In this document: positions 1 through 7,318 of the stretch, piece by piece
Position numbering within the stretch: position 1 is the stretch's first letter
How the letters are laid out: every line of letters begins with the position of its first letter
Source: Euperipatoides rowelli
Lineage: Eukaryota; Onychophora; Udeonychophora; Euonychophora; Peripatopsidae
DNA length: 10,218 nt
Strand: one strand, 5' to 3'
Assembly (NCBI GenBank): GCA_003024985.2
Contig: PXIH01S0007403.1
Notes under the pieces: model-generated
Seen by the model: the letters and a program-made list of their open reading frames with translations, nothing else
What the model was told of the DNA's origin: nothing
Database searches by the model: none
Translations under genes and position numbers: made by a program

Positions 1-87
1 TCCAGAACAGAATTCAGTTGTTTGTTTACACTGGTCAATATTTGAACACCACATTCCGGACGTTCTGGAAAAGTCGCCAGTGTAAAC
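1..87. repeat. two interleaved inverted repeats, possible transposon end
   Basis: TCCAGAAC (1-8) is matched by its reverse complement GTTCTGGA (62-69), and GTTTACACTGG (24-34) by CCAGTGTAAAC (77-87). The two pairs interleave rather than nest. The right arm is followed at once by CGTGGCTTAAAT, which includes a TTAA tetranucleotide. Perfect 8- and 11-base arms so close together resemble the sub-terminal structure of a small DNA transposon, but the left side lies at the window edge, so neither family nor boundary can be settled. Confidence 0.5.
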
Positions 88-123
88 GTGGCTTAAATAG
101 AATAATGGAGATCAAACCAACAG

Positions 124-900
124 TTAAGTCACTTACTATTAAATGAAGGATTTATTATTAATTTGGTACCAAAAGTACATAAAAAAAAAACAACAATATT
201 AAACCTATAATTTCTGAAAAAATTTAAAAAATATCAGAAAAAGTGATACTAAACAGATTACAGTCACAGAACAATTGTCAAATTTGGTTTCAGAAAAGGT
301 ATTGGCTGTGAAGATAACCTTTTTGTCTTATTTTGATTTCATTGCTATTTCTATTGAAAAGGGTTATTCAGTTATTGCAATTTATCTGGATCTAAAAAAG
401 CATTTGATTCTGTACAGCCTAAAAATTTATGATACAAAATGATAAAAATAAATTTTGAGGTTGACCTGTTACATAGATTCATAGATTTTGACTGATAAGG
501 GGATTCTGTGTTATTATTAATAATACACTTTCTAATTTTTTTTTTTACCAGGTTTGGTCTACCCAGTGTACAATATTGTCCGCTCTTTTGTTTAGCATTT
601 CCATTAGCCCAACAGCTTTACTCTATTTTCCTTTATTCCGATGATATCAAAGTTATTGATATTATAAAATGTGTTGAAGATACCTATCTGATTCAACAGG
701 ATTTATTAACTGTTGGTAAATGGATATCTGATAATGGCCTCAATATCAACTATGTTAAAATTGTATTTATTCAATTAGGTTGTCAAACTAAGGTAACATT
801 AAAAATTGATAATAGGATTATTAATCGAATTGATTATTATAGTGATCTAGGGATTATTGTGGATAAGCACTTTATTTTGATGTTCATACATCACCCAGTA
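124..900 (+). mobile_element. decayed CR1/Jockey-superfamily LINE, reverse transcriptase fragment
   Basis: Reading across frames gives the RT blocks in the right order. ISEKVILNRL (about 230-262) is the 'SKI-EK-RL' block. FGFRKGIGCEDN (283-318) is the FGFR block. VIAIYLDLKKAFDSV (371-413) is the first catalytic Asp block, one base short in the A-run. A broken GxPxG segment follows near 552-600, then the catalytic YSDD (634-645), then a palm/thumb-like stretch with GKWISDNGLNIN (714-749) and a late DLGIIVDKHF (844-873). The spacing from FGFR to YSDD fits the family. Several stops and frameshifts lie before 508; from 508 to 909 one frame is open (133 codons) by survival, not because a gene starts there. 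The element is truncated at both ends, with no endonuclease and no 3' tail. Clade assignment within CR1/L2/Jockey/I is uncertain. Confidence 0.8.
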
Positions 901-1066
901 TATAATTAAAAACATATCAATCAAATTTACATACAAGTTTCAGTCCCTTAAAATTATTTCTCCTCCACTATTTGCATCTACAGTATAAATAATACATTCA
1001 ATGTTTTCTTGATTACTATAATTTCACCTTCTGATATAGGCTGAATAATTTTTCAGAAAATGTATG

Positions 1067-1396
1067 GCTCCGGTAGCCCAGTGGTCTAGGCTGCTGGCTA
1101 CCGGAGCTAGTGCATGTAAGGAGATCGGGTTCGATCCCTGGGCAGCCCCGGAGCTGAGGGATGACATCATTTTCTTTCATCATCATACAGCATCGGGGAT
1201 TTTTTGATGTAAAATGGATTTATGACAAGTGAACAAAGTAAATGGATTTAGAGATGGCTGACGGAATTCCCTTCTCAATAGTCTTCTTCAATGTAAAACT
1301 GTTATCTGACCTTAAAAAGCCTTGATACCTTGCTTTACACTGATTCTAATTTCCTTGAAATGTTCTAGGGTTTAACCTATTAAATAAATAAATAAA
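1067..1396 (+). mobile_element. tRNA-derived SINE
   Basis: The head has a perfect RNA polymerase III A box, TAGCCCAGTGG (1074-1084), and a perfect B box, GGTTCGATCCC (1128-1138). The ends of the tRNA-like part can pair as an acceptor stem: GCTCCGG (1067-1073) with CCGGAGC (1148-1154). A non-tRNA body follows, ending in a (TAAA)n tail (1381-1396), typical of SINEs mobilised by a LINE. The cloverleaf is not intact: the anticodon stem does not pair and the head is about 88 nt, so this is not a working tRNA gene. A 12-base inverted repeat (1067-1078 with 1096-1107) overlaps the A box. No clear target-site duplication was found. The SINE family was not identified. Confidence 0.8.
1074..1138 (+). 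promoter_or_regulatory. internal RNA polymerase III promoter (A and B boxes) of the SINE
   Basis: The A box at 1074-1084 and B box at 1128-1138 both match the eukaryotic tRNA consensus in every fixed position. Their starts are 54 bases apart, within the normal range. Preservation of both boxes suggests a fairly young or still transcribable copy; transcription itself is inferred. Confidence 0.7.
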
Positions 1397-1507
1397 GTGT
1401 TCTGGTAAAGGGCCTTCTGTTACAATTGTGAAGAAAAGGGAATTGTACAAAATCTTTTTGTAGTGGCTGTCGAAAATACAGTACATGCATAGTCATTAGT
1501 GCACTAA

Positions 1508-1747
1508 CACATATGCACCTTCAGTCAAAAATTTATAAATGAAATATTTAAAGAGATGGTTGACCTTCAAATGGATACTCAACCACAAATGTCTGAAACA
1601 CTTCAAAATTCAAAGAATGGAAACCCTCAAGAAGGAGCTGAAAAGCCACAGATTTTTTACAATAACTCTCTGAAGCAAATGTTATCACATATCCAAAGTA
1701 AAATCTCAGGATTTAGTACCACAACATTGTCAACAAATAACAACTAA
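1508..1747 (+). pseudogene. unrecognised protein-like open stretch: terminal exon or LINE ORF1 remnant
   Basis: One frame is open from 1508 to a TAA at 1745-1747 (79 sense codons), with an ATG at 1556. The peptide is hydrophilic, rich in Gln, Asn, Ser and Thr, with no transmembrane segment and a mildly helical start (NEIFKEMVDLQM). I do not recognise the family. The bases look less A/T-run-rich than the surroundings. Two readings fit. (1) A last coding exon: CTAAC at 1503-1507 resembles a branch site and CACCTTCAG at 1516-1524 a splice acceptor, giving an exon 1525-1747 with the SINE in its intron. (2) The end of ORF1 of an L1-like LINE, since an ORF2 endonuclease start lies at 1996 on the same strand and only about 110 bases separate the two once the Helitron copy at 1810-1944 is removed. 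Chance is not excluded. Confidence 0.4.
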
Positions 1748-1809
1748 GATTCCTTCCTCTACAGTAGCTGGTGGAACCAAAAGACACATTTATGTAATCT
1801 ATAGCCTAA

Positions 1810-1944
1810 GCCTAATTGGAATATGTTTGTGTTCGAAGCAAAGTAACAGCGCCATCTGCACTCGCCATCTACACTCAGTTGCGGGAACTATTTTTAGAAA
1901 CTTTTTTAACAAAATGTTTGATGCTCACCTGTATTCAAGACTAG
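1810..1944 (+). mobile_element. short non-autonomous Helitron-like element, copy 1 (decayed)
   Basis: This copy aligns with the inverted segment 3994-4186. Shared blocks in order are TAATTGGAATATG, GTGTTC-GAAGC, AACAGCGCCATCT, GGGAACTATTTTTAGAAACTT, an A-rich ATG-TTGATGC block, and a final CTAGT. The 3' end CTAG (1941-1944) is followed by T, as expected for Helitrons, which insert between A and T and end in CTRR. The hairpin expected just before the end has decayed here (GCTCACCTGTATTCAAG) but is intact in the other copy. The left limit is where the alignment stops. There is no coding capacity; the open frame across it is fortuitous. Confidence 0.6.
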
Positions 1945-1995
1945 TTATCTCTCAGGCTATGACTTTATTCAATAAATTTACAAACTCTATTATAA

Positions 1996-2265
1996 ATGTT
2001 TTTTTCTTTTAACATAAAAGGCCTAAATAAAAAGATTAAAGTGAATAATTTAATTAAACATTTTTACAACATGAAATTGACTGTTCTTTTACTTCAAGAA
2101 ACAAGACTGAAAAAGTCAAATGAAAAAAAAAAAAAAAAACACCTTAAATCACTTCACAATTAATATACTGTATCTTAGTTCTTTGACTTCTGGAAAAGCA
2201 GACGCTATGGTTGACATAAAAAAAAAAACATGTTAGAATCACTAACATTAAATATAGTTGTAATC
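1996..2265 (+). mobile_element. L1/Tx1-type LINE, start of ORF2 (AP-endonuclease domain)
   Basis: From ATG 1996 the frame reads MFFSFNIKGLNKKIK and continues in frame to LLLQETRLKKSNE (2086-2124). N-[IV]-x-G-LN followed about 30 residues later by LQET is the signature of the amino end of the APE-type endonuclease of L1/Tx1 LINEs; the Gln-Glu-Thr holds the metal-binding Glu. The frame is lost at an A17 run (2123-2139). Weaker, frameshifted similarity may continue (TSGKADAMVDIKK, about 2187-2225) and fades by about 2265. The start at 1996 is preceded by an in-frame TAA (1993-1995) and agrees with how ORF2 proteins of this group begin. The remaining endonuclease and RT are absent; the next recognisable sequence is an unrelated LINE on the other strand. 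Confidence 0.7.
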
Positions 2266-2439
2266 CTTCAACCTTGCTGGATAACTTCTAATAATTATGA
2301 ATTATTATGGACATATGATGGAGTCTCACAATAATAAATTCTTAATGTTACAACTTTAAAAGATTAGTAGAGTGGGGAAAAAAATTCATAACATTTTTAA
2401 ATAATTGAGAAATTTAATTCCTTTTTGTAACAGCAGAAT

Positions 2440-2465
2440 ATTGTTATTTATTATTTATTATGAGG
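2440..2465. repeat. TTATTTA-type simple repeat at the LINE 3' end
   Basis: TTATTTATTATTTATTATG is a short AT-only repeat just past the 3' AT-rich part of the minus-strand LINE. CR1/L2 elements usually end in short tandem repeats rather than long poly(A), so this may mark the element boundary. A chance AT-rich microsatellite is equally possible. Confidence 0.35.
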
Positions 2466-3835
2466 ATTATTTATTTAAAAAAAAAATTAAAAATATATAC
2501 AGTACAAATGTATACAAAAAGTAAATTCCTTGGCCCCTTAGAATAAAGGATTTACTAACAATAAACATTAAATATCATTATTCTAAATAAGAATCTATAC
2601 AGTAGGCTAAAATGAAAAAAAAAAAATTCTACAATTTGCTATTGATATCATTAAACATAGAATGAAAGGCAGAATTANCCATTCTTTTTGTTCTATAATA
2701 TTTTTTAAATAAATGATTAGAATTTCTAGTAAAATGACCAGATGTTGAAATACAATCAGATGGAAAATGATCAGGATACATTTAAAAAAAAAGACTAATT
2801 ATTAAGGATTATGTGAACTGCTCTTTTTTGAACACTCTCTAATTTTTTAATTTGTGGAATGGTGATAGAATTGGTCCAGACAACAGAACAATATTCAAAA
2901 TGAGATCTAATATAAGTAGTATATATTAATTTTAGAATGTTAATGTTACTACATATTCTTCTCATATTGTACAACAGGAATATTTTTTTTGTTAGACAGA
3001 TTCAATATGACTAGACCAACCAAGATCATTCTGAATAACAACTCCCAAAATGATGAATTTCTTTACAGTGTTAATAAAAAAATTATCATTACCAATAGAC
3101 AACTCTATAGAGGATTTAGAAAAATTATCAATCATGAAAACAGATTTATTAAAGTTGACTGACATGCCCTCATCAGCTATTTCTTGTAATAAGCTATCAA
3201 AAATACATTGGGTTTTATTCTGTAGATCAGATATATCTGTTATTGAAACTATCGATAAGTCATCTATAAATTTAAAATGATTTGGAATATTTAAGGCAAT
3301 TTTATTAGTTGAAATAATAAATAGTAGTCCCCAAAGGACCAAACCTTGAGGAACACCATTGGAACTTGTAAAATGAGTTATTACCCTCTTCAGCATAATG
3401 GAATGATAAAAATTACCTCTATATTTCAGATGTAGCATAAGTGATTAAGGTGAGAGATAAATTTTATTCGCCAAAAAGTGCCTTTACAAGATATACAAGA
3501 TAAATTAAGCTAGCAAAATCAAAGGCCTTATCGAAAGCTACAATTATGATATGGAAGACTTTAATGACTTACTTATGTGATTGAGATAATAGATTATACT
3601 AATGCAAAATAAGATCAGCTAATGTTGACACAAAATACATTGAGTTGCAATCTTTTAGAAGAGAACTCTTAACAGCGTTGGAATCAGTAAAGTGGGAAAT
3701 AGGGTAATCAAACTTTAATGAAAGGGAAAGGAAAAGTAAATTGAACCTTTTGGAAAGATTGACATTTATGAATAAAAGTAGACGGCAAAGAAAGTGTTCC
3801 TTTGGATGAACGAGGATAGCAAATGGTTGGATAAC
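2440..3835 (-). mobile_element. CR1/L2-like LINE, RT through ORF end and 3' tail
   Basis: On the minus strand the RT blocks run in order. A 78-codon open stretch (3602-3835) ends with a weak upstream-RT resemblance (STLADLIL). AFDKAFDF (3515-3537) is the first Asp block. NGVPQGLVLWGLLF lies in the 148-codon frame 2992-3438, followed by FIDD (3259-3270), the second catalytic motif with Ile for the usual Ala/Val, and then LGVVIQNDLGWSSHIE. After a frameshift in a T-run near 2985, RSHFEYCSVVW (about 2873-2908) and KKLESVQKRAVHIIL match the carboxy end of CR1-like ORF2 proteins. The ORF ends at TAG (plus-strand 2629-2631). An AT-rich 3' part then runs into TTATTTA-type repeats near 2440, a plausible 3' tail. 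Stops and frameshifts make it dead; the 5' half including the endonuclease is missing. N at 2678 lies inside it. Confidence 0.8.
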
Positions 3836-3993
3836 GTACAGTATTTATCTGTTTATTTTGATTGGAAAAAAATAATTAATCCCTCTGTAAATAACTCTTC
3901 ATTAACATCCAATAAGGATATTTTTTTTTTATTTTAGTGCATTTAGTCAATATTGAAGTGATAAAAAATAGTTACAAGTTATGTTAATTTTTA

Positions 3994-4186
3994 CTAGCAA
4001 ATAAGCCCGTTATACGGGCATCAACCATTTTTTTTTGTTTAAGCCCTTTTTATGTAAGAGAAAACACCACTTGAAGTTTCTAAAAATAGTTCCCGTGCCG
4101 ATCTTTTAAGCCCGTAAAAAAAAAAGATTAAGCCCATTAGATGGCGCTGTTATCGGCTTCAGAACACGATCATATTCCAATTAAGA
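3994..4186 (-). mobile_element. short non-autonomous Helitron-like element, copy 2 (ends intact)
   Basis: Read on the minus strand the element starts TCTTAATTGG, with A just before it (plus-strand T4187), and ends GCCCGTATAACGGGC-TTATTTG-CTAG followed by T (plus-strand A3993). That is the Helitron plan: 5' TC, a GC-rich hairpin (6-bp stem, 3-nt loop, 4005-4019) about 7 bases before a 3' CTRR, and insertion between A and T with no target duplication. Copy 1 at 1810-1944 shares both limits in the opposite orientation. Inside, TTAAGCCC occurs repeatedly (4034-4041, 4108-4115 and 4129-4136, with AAGCCC again at 4003-4008). At 193 bp it cannot encode RepHel and would depend on a full-length partner elsewhere. 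Confidence 0.7.
4005..4019 (-). terminator. Helitron 3' terminal hairpin
   Basis: GCCCGT, loop TAT, ACGGGC: a perfect 6-bp GC-rich stem in AT-rich surroundings, seven bases from the CTAG end. In Helitrons this hairpin is taken to signal the end of rolling-circle transfer. It is not a transcription terminator. Confidence 0.6.
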
Positions 4187-4810
4187 TATAAAAGAATATA
4201 CAATTTATTTAAAAATGAACCCTAAACATAAGCTGATTTACACTTCGATGCAATGCTGTCCATTGCATAAAAACCAATAACTCTCTATAAAGATCATGCA
4301 CCCTGCAGCAGCCAGGCATGTACAATTAAAAGACGGATAGCCATCCATGATGTCATCGTTGGTAATTATTGAATAAAATCCAACTTTTATGCAGACCTAC
4401 CTGTTTGCTCTCATCTTGTTTACTATTGAACCAATCATATCTTAGGTTTCAAAAGTTGAGCAGGCACAGTATTGTTTTTGTCACGATTGATTTAGTTTGC
4501 CAACAGCTTCTTTGAAAATGAATTTTTGTAAAGTATAAATAAAATAGAAATAAAATATATTTGCATAATACTAGGATTTTATTCGAATTAATTTTAATGC
4601 ATAAAACTAAAAACCATAACAACTGTTGGAAATAAGACGTGGAATATGATTGGCTATTGTATAGAGCAATTTCATTGATTACGACCAAATCGTGCAGAAA
4701 TCTATGAACAACTTTATGCACTTATCTACTTCATGAGAGGATTAAAATGCTTCGTAGAAGTATGATTGAGCCTTTAATTCTAATCTTACCATAAGGAAAA
4801 GGTTGAATAC
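4187..4810. other. no gene recognised
   Basis: This stretch is slightly less AT-rich around 4250-4440. A 90-codon open frame on the minus strand (4449-4721) has no recognisable motif and an AT-driven composition, so I do not call it a gene. No TIRs or tRNA-like boxes were found. Confidence 0.4.
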
Positions 4811-4836
4811 AATTTCATTTCCTTGTAAATGAAATT
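4811..4836. repeat. perfect 10-bp inverted repeat
   Basis: AATTTCATTT (4811-4820) and AAATGAAATT (4827-4836) are exact reverse complements around a 6-base loop. It is the first of three hairpins within 155 bases, and an A-run follows directly. Confidence 0.6.
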
Positions 4837-4853
4837 AAAAAAAAAAAAAAGTC

Positions 4854-4920
4854 ACTGGTACGGGTCAGTTTTAAGGCCCTTGTGTGTAAGCATTGGGCCT
4901 GAAAACTGACCCATACTAGT
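4854..4920. repeat. long near-perfect hairpin (26-bp stem, 15-nt loop)
   Basis: The left arm 4854-4879 begins ACTGGTACGGG and ends AAGGCCC. The right arm 4895-4920 begins GGGCCTGAAAA and ends CATACTAGT. They pair over 26 positions with three mismatches, two of which could be G-U wobbles in RNA. The loop is 4880-4894. Both arms are far richer in GC than the flanks. It could be a pre-microRNA-like hairpin, or a foldback/MITE-type DNA repeat. I cannot assign a known microRNA family. Confidence 0.7.
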
Positions 4921-4945
4921 TCCAGTTTATTTTCATTATTTTTTT

Positions 4946-4965
4946 TCATTTTCAAGAAAATGAAC
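4946..4965. repeat. short perfect hairpin
   Basis: TTCATTTTC (4946-4954) and GAAAATGAA (4957-4965) are exact reverse complements separated by two bases. It lies 25 bases after the long hairpin and resembles its left-hand neighbour at 4811-4836 (both contain TTCATTTT-type arms), so the three hairpins may belong to one element. Confidence 0.5.
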
Positions 4966-5185
4966 TTGTACTCATCCTTTTCCTTTTTGGAGTTCTGTAA
5001 GTTCTCCCGGATGTTCGCAAAGGCGCATAATGAAAATTTTTAAGAAAAAAAAATTTTCGGACAAAATTAGAATAAGGTATTATGTATTTAATAATTTGTT
5101 CTAATGATGTGTAAGGAAGACATAGAAAATCCAATGTACTAAGAATCAAGAATCTATTGTAGCTGTATATTTAAAAATTGTAATT

Positions 5186-5337
5186 TTTTTAAAGGGTCTT
5201 CCCCCTTAACACATACTGTACTTTAGTGATATATAGGTACTTTAAAAATTACATACTTTAAAAAAAATTAAGGCGTCTTCCACCTTAAAACATACTGTAC
5301 TTTAATGATATATACGTACTTTAAAGATTACATACTT
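5186..5337. repeat. tandem duplication, two copies of about 79 bp
   Basis: Copy 1 (about 5186-5258) and copy 2 (about 5264-5337) share GTCTTC-C-CCTTAA, ACATACTGTACTTTA-TGATATATA, GTACTTTAAA and ATTACATACTTT with only a few substitutions; the offset is 79 bases. There is no coding potential. The differences suggest an old duplication. AT-rich blocks flank and separate the copies. Confidence 0.8.
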
Positions 5338-5527
5338 TTTTTTTAATTATTTGCAGTTCTTTGTCATCAATACAATTTGCAAGCATTATTACAGATAACA
5401 GATGTACAGTATATACAACCATTATAAATTCATTTTACAATTAATTTAAGTTTACAAACAACGAAATCATGTAAAAGAATGATGAAAAAAACGTAGATAC
5501 ATTTTCTTAGACTTTATAAAATAAATA

Positions 5528-5575
5528 AACTATCATAACATAAGTGTTAACCCAAATATGTACTGTATGATAGTT
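5528..5575. repeat. perfect 10-bp inverted repeat
   Basis: AACTATCATA (5528-5537) and TATGATAGTT (5566-5575) are exact reverse complements 28 bases apart. It stands alone in AT-rich DNA; function is unknown and chance is possible. Confidence 0.45.
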
Positions 5576-5704
5576 CAATATTTTATAATAATTTACCACC
5601 TGATGGGCCCGTTTCACATTAAAAGGTCATGATCGTCAGAGGTGGGCCCAATTACCCAAAATACACCATATTCTTAGACTTTATCCAGAATATTTGTCTT
5701 TACT

Positions 5705-5750
5705 GGACTTGAACTAGTGTTCTCACTCACCGAAAGGTGGCGTCGAGTGA
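5705..5750 (-). other. possible tRNA-like (SINE) remnant with B-box and GNRA hairpin
   Basis: On the minus strand AGTTCAAGTCC (5705-5715) matches the pol III B-box consensus except its first base, and flanking bases give 4 of 5 pairs of a T-arm. Next to it, CACC-GAAA-GGTG (5728-5739) is a 4-bp stem with a GNRA tetraloop, enclosed by TCACT (5723-5727) and AGTGA (5746-5750). A matching A box on the minus strand is weak. It could be an old tRNA-derived SINE head; confidence is low. Confidence 0.3.
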
Positions 5751-5810
5751 TTGTAATTTATGGGCTTGTATAAAAAAATATTGTAAAAATACAACTTGAT
5801 GATTATAAAG

Positions 5811-5883
5811 AATTTACGTTGTGAATAAATTTAGTTTTTTTTTTTTTTAAAAATATTTCCTTATTTAAAAAAAAACGTAAATT
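5811..5883. repeat. 10-bp inverted repeat enclosing T- and A-runs
   Basis: AATTTACGTT (5811-5820) and AACGTAAATT (5874-5883) are exact reverse complements. The interior holds a T-run (5835-5848) and an A-run (5867-5875) that can also pair, so the whole 73-base unit can fold back. It may be a foldback or MITE remnant. Confidence 0.5.
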
Positions 5884-6589
5884 GAAACTGCTATATGTTT
5901 GAAACAGGAGATTGTTATTTTTAAACATTAAAGACGGCTTTATTAGGTTTTCTGAGCTCATAACGAATAACTAAAACTAAATTTAAAGGAAGAAAAGGAA
6001 GAAAACAATGTTGATTGTAAGTCTTCTCAATCGAGGACACAACCCATAGAAATACAGTTATATTCTAAAAACAATTTTCAGGAGTTTGGTTAAAATACTC
6101 AAATTAAAATTTTCTTAATAGAGCTACAAAGAAGACAACAACTCCTTTGTTAAATAAATAATAGCCTTGAAGGAAGAATAGTTACCTGGGTTTGTTTGTT
6201 TTTTTCTCGAAAAAAAAAAAAAGAAAAACGCAAAAGATTCTAACCATGTTAGTAATAAATTATGCAATGCTTTTCAACCCGAATTTGTTATTATTGTCAA
6301 CAAACTCACTTACTATTTTACGTTTTCTATTTGAATTTTTCATCATAATATGCTAACTTATAAATTCCTCAATCAGAAGAAAGTAGAGAAAGGAAAATAA
6401 ATAAAATAAATCAAATCACTAGCGTCTGCCTATCAAGCTTTCCATTGCCCTTCCATCACAAAACTCACTGTTCAAGGCCATTGATTGGTTTACTGTTGAG
6501 CCCACGAAAGTTGTGTCAAAGTAATCAAAAAAGATTATTTTACCCTTTCATCATCATAGAGTTGGAGAAAAGTGGGTTAAATACGTACT
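5884..6589. other. no gene recognised
   Basis: AT-rich DNA with A- and T-runs. TTTTTTTCTCG next to an A-run at 6201-6225 is a weak foldback. No RT, tRNA or TIR signatures were seen. A 28-codon minus-strand frame near 6261-6347 looks protein-like but is too short to support. Confidence 0.4.
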
Positions 6590-6715
6590 AGGAGTTAGGG
6601 GAAAGTGTAAGGTTAGGACTGTAAATAAAAATATTGGTGGACAGTTAATGGATCCTGACCTAGAGAATAATGGTAGGAGTTAGGGTTCATAGTTAGGGTA
6701 ACGTTAGGACTCTAA

Positions 6716-6718
<3 letters not shown>
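6590..6718. repeat. two diverged direct copies of a TTAGGG-containing unit
   Basis: Copy 1 (6590-6627) and copy 2 (6675-6718) both start AGGAGTTAGGG and end GTTAGGACT-TAAATA, with a changed or expanded middle. The hexamer TTAGGG occurs three times and TTAGGA twice, scattered rather than in tandem, so this is a diverged repeat and not a telomere array. Confidence 0.6.

Positions 6719-6719
<1 letters not shown>

Positions 6720-6758
<39 letters not shown>
6720..6758. repeat. (TAA)13 microsatellite
   Basis: Thirteen uninterrupted TAA units follow directly after the second TTAGGG-type copy and lead into an A-run. Its purity suggests recent length change. Confidence 0.95.
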
Positions 6759-6759
<1 letters not shown>

Positions 6760-6763
<4 letters not shown>

Positions 6764-7318
6764 GTGTTTGATTTTGATGAAAGGCCTGACGCAGTATAAA
6801 TCAAGATTTTTTTTAAAAAAAATATTCCCCTCCCCCCTTTTTCAGGGCAAAATAATGACCTTTATTTTCATTATTTACATTCTTCTATCTGGTTCGCTAA
6901 TCAATGCCTTTCATCTGTTCCTGGATCTCCAACATTATTTCCAATTGTTTTCCTATAATTCCGATAATGGTTCCTCTAGGTGTGTATTCCCAGCTCTGAC
7001 ATTCCATTTTTAAGACCCGGGGGATTGACAGGTGTTTTTGTTTTTCTTTTTACATGATATTTAAGTCTTATTTGTGTATAAAAAACATTCCCTGGCACCT
7101 GGGCCTGGAAAAAAACGGAGTGGTACTGCTCCTTGACTAAAATCAAGAGTTGTATCTCCATTTACATAAACTTGCAGACTACCAATAGTTTTCCACTATT
7201 GAATTTGGCATATAAAGAGTGTCAGAATCATATTTTTTTCCTCAGATCCATCTGACAGAAGGTAATTGAAGGGATTTGAATATCCTCAAAGACCCTCAAA
7301 CATCTGAGTTTCTAAAAA
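6760..7318. other. no gene recognised
   Basis: Open frames of 81 codons (6768-7013, +) and 61 codons (6976-7161, -) overlap here. Neither shows a recognisable motif, and the + frame is only a run of hydrophobic codons from T-rich DNA. The stretch adjoins an L1-like zinc-knuckle remnant and could be its 3' untranslated part, but nothing proves this. Confidence 0.35.

Noticed and set aside
1067-1154. Functional tRNA gene
   Set aside because: The A and B boxes and an acceptor-like stem are present, but the anticodon arm does not pair, the length is too great, and a SINE body with a (TAAA)n tail follows.
1827-2012. 61-codon open frame
   Set aside because: It crosses the Helitron-like copy 1 and the ORF2 start in another frame and shows no protein motif.
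3050-3280. 76-codon plus-strand frame
   Set aside because: It is the antisense shadow of the minus-strand RT fragment.
4005-4019. Rho-independent terminator
   Set aside because: The setting is eukaryotic, and the hairpin is explained by the Helitron 3' end with CTAG and an A/T insertion site.
4449-4721. 90-codon minus-strand frame
   Set aside because: No motif, AT-driven composition, no supporting context.
4952-5149. 65-codon minus-strand frame with a basic end
   Set aside because: No recognisable domain; partly covers a short hairpin and AT runs.
6261-6347. Short minus-strand frame with a basic RKRK stretch
   Set aside because: Only about 28 codons, no upstream or downstream continuation, no known motif.
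6590-6718. Interstitial telomere array
   Set aside because: TTAGGG occurs three times but scattered, not in tandem; the larger duplicated unit explains it better.
6768-7013. 81-codon frame with hydrophobic runs (possible membrane protein)
   Set aside because: Hydrophobicity comes from T-rich DNA; no start context, partner or motif.
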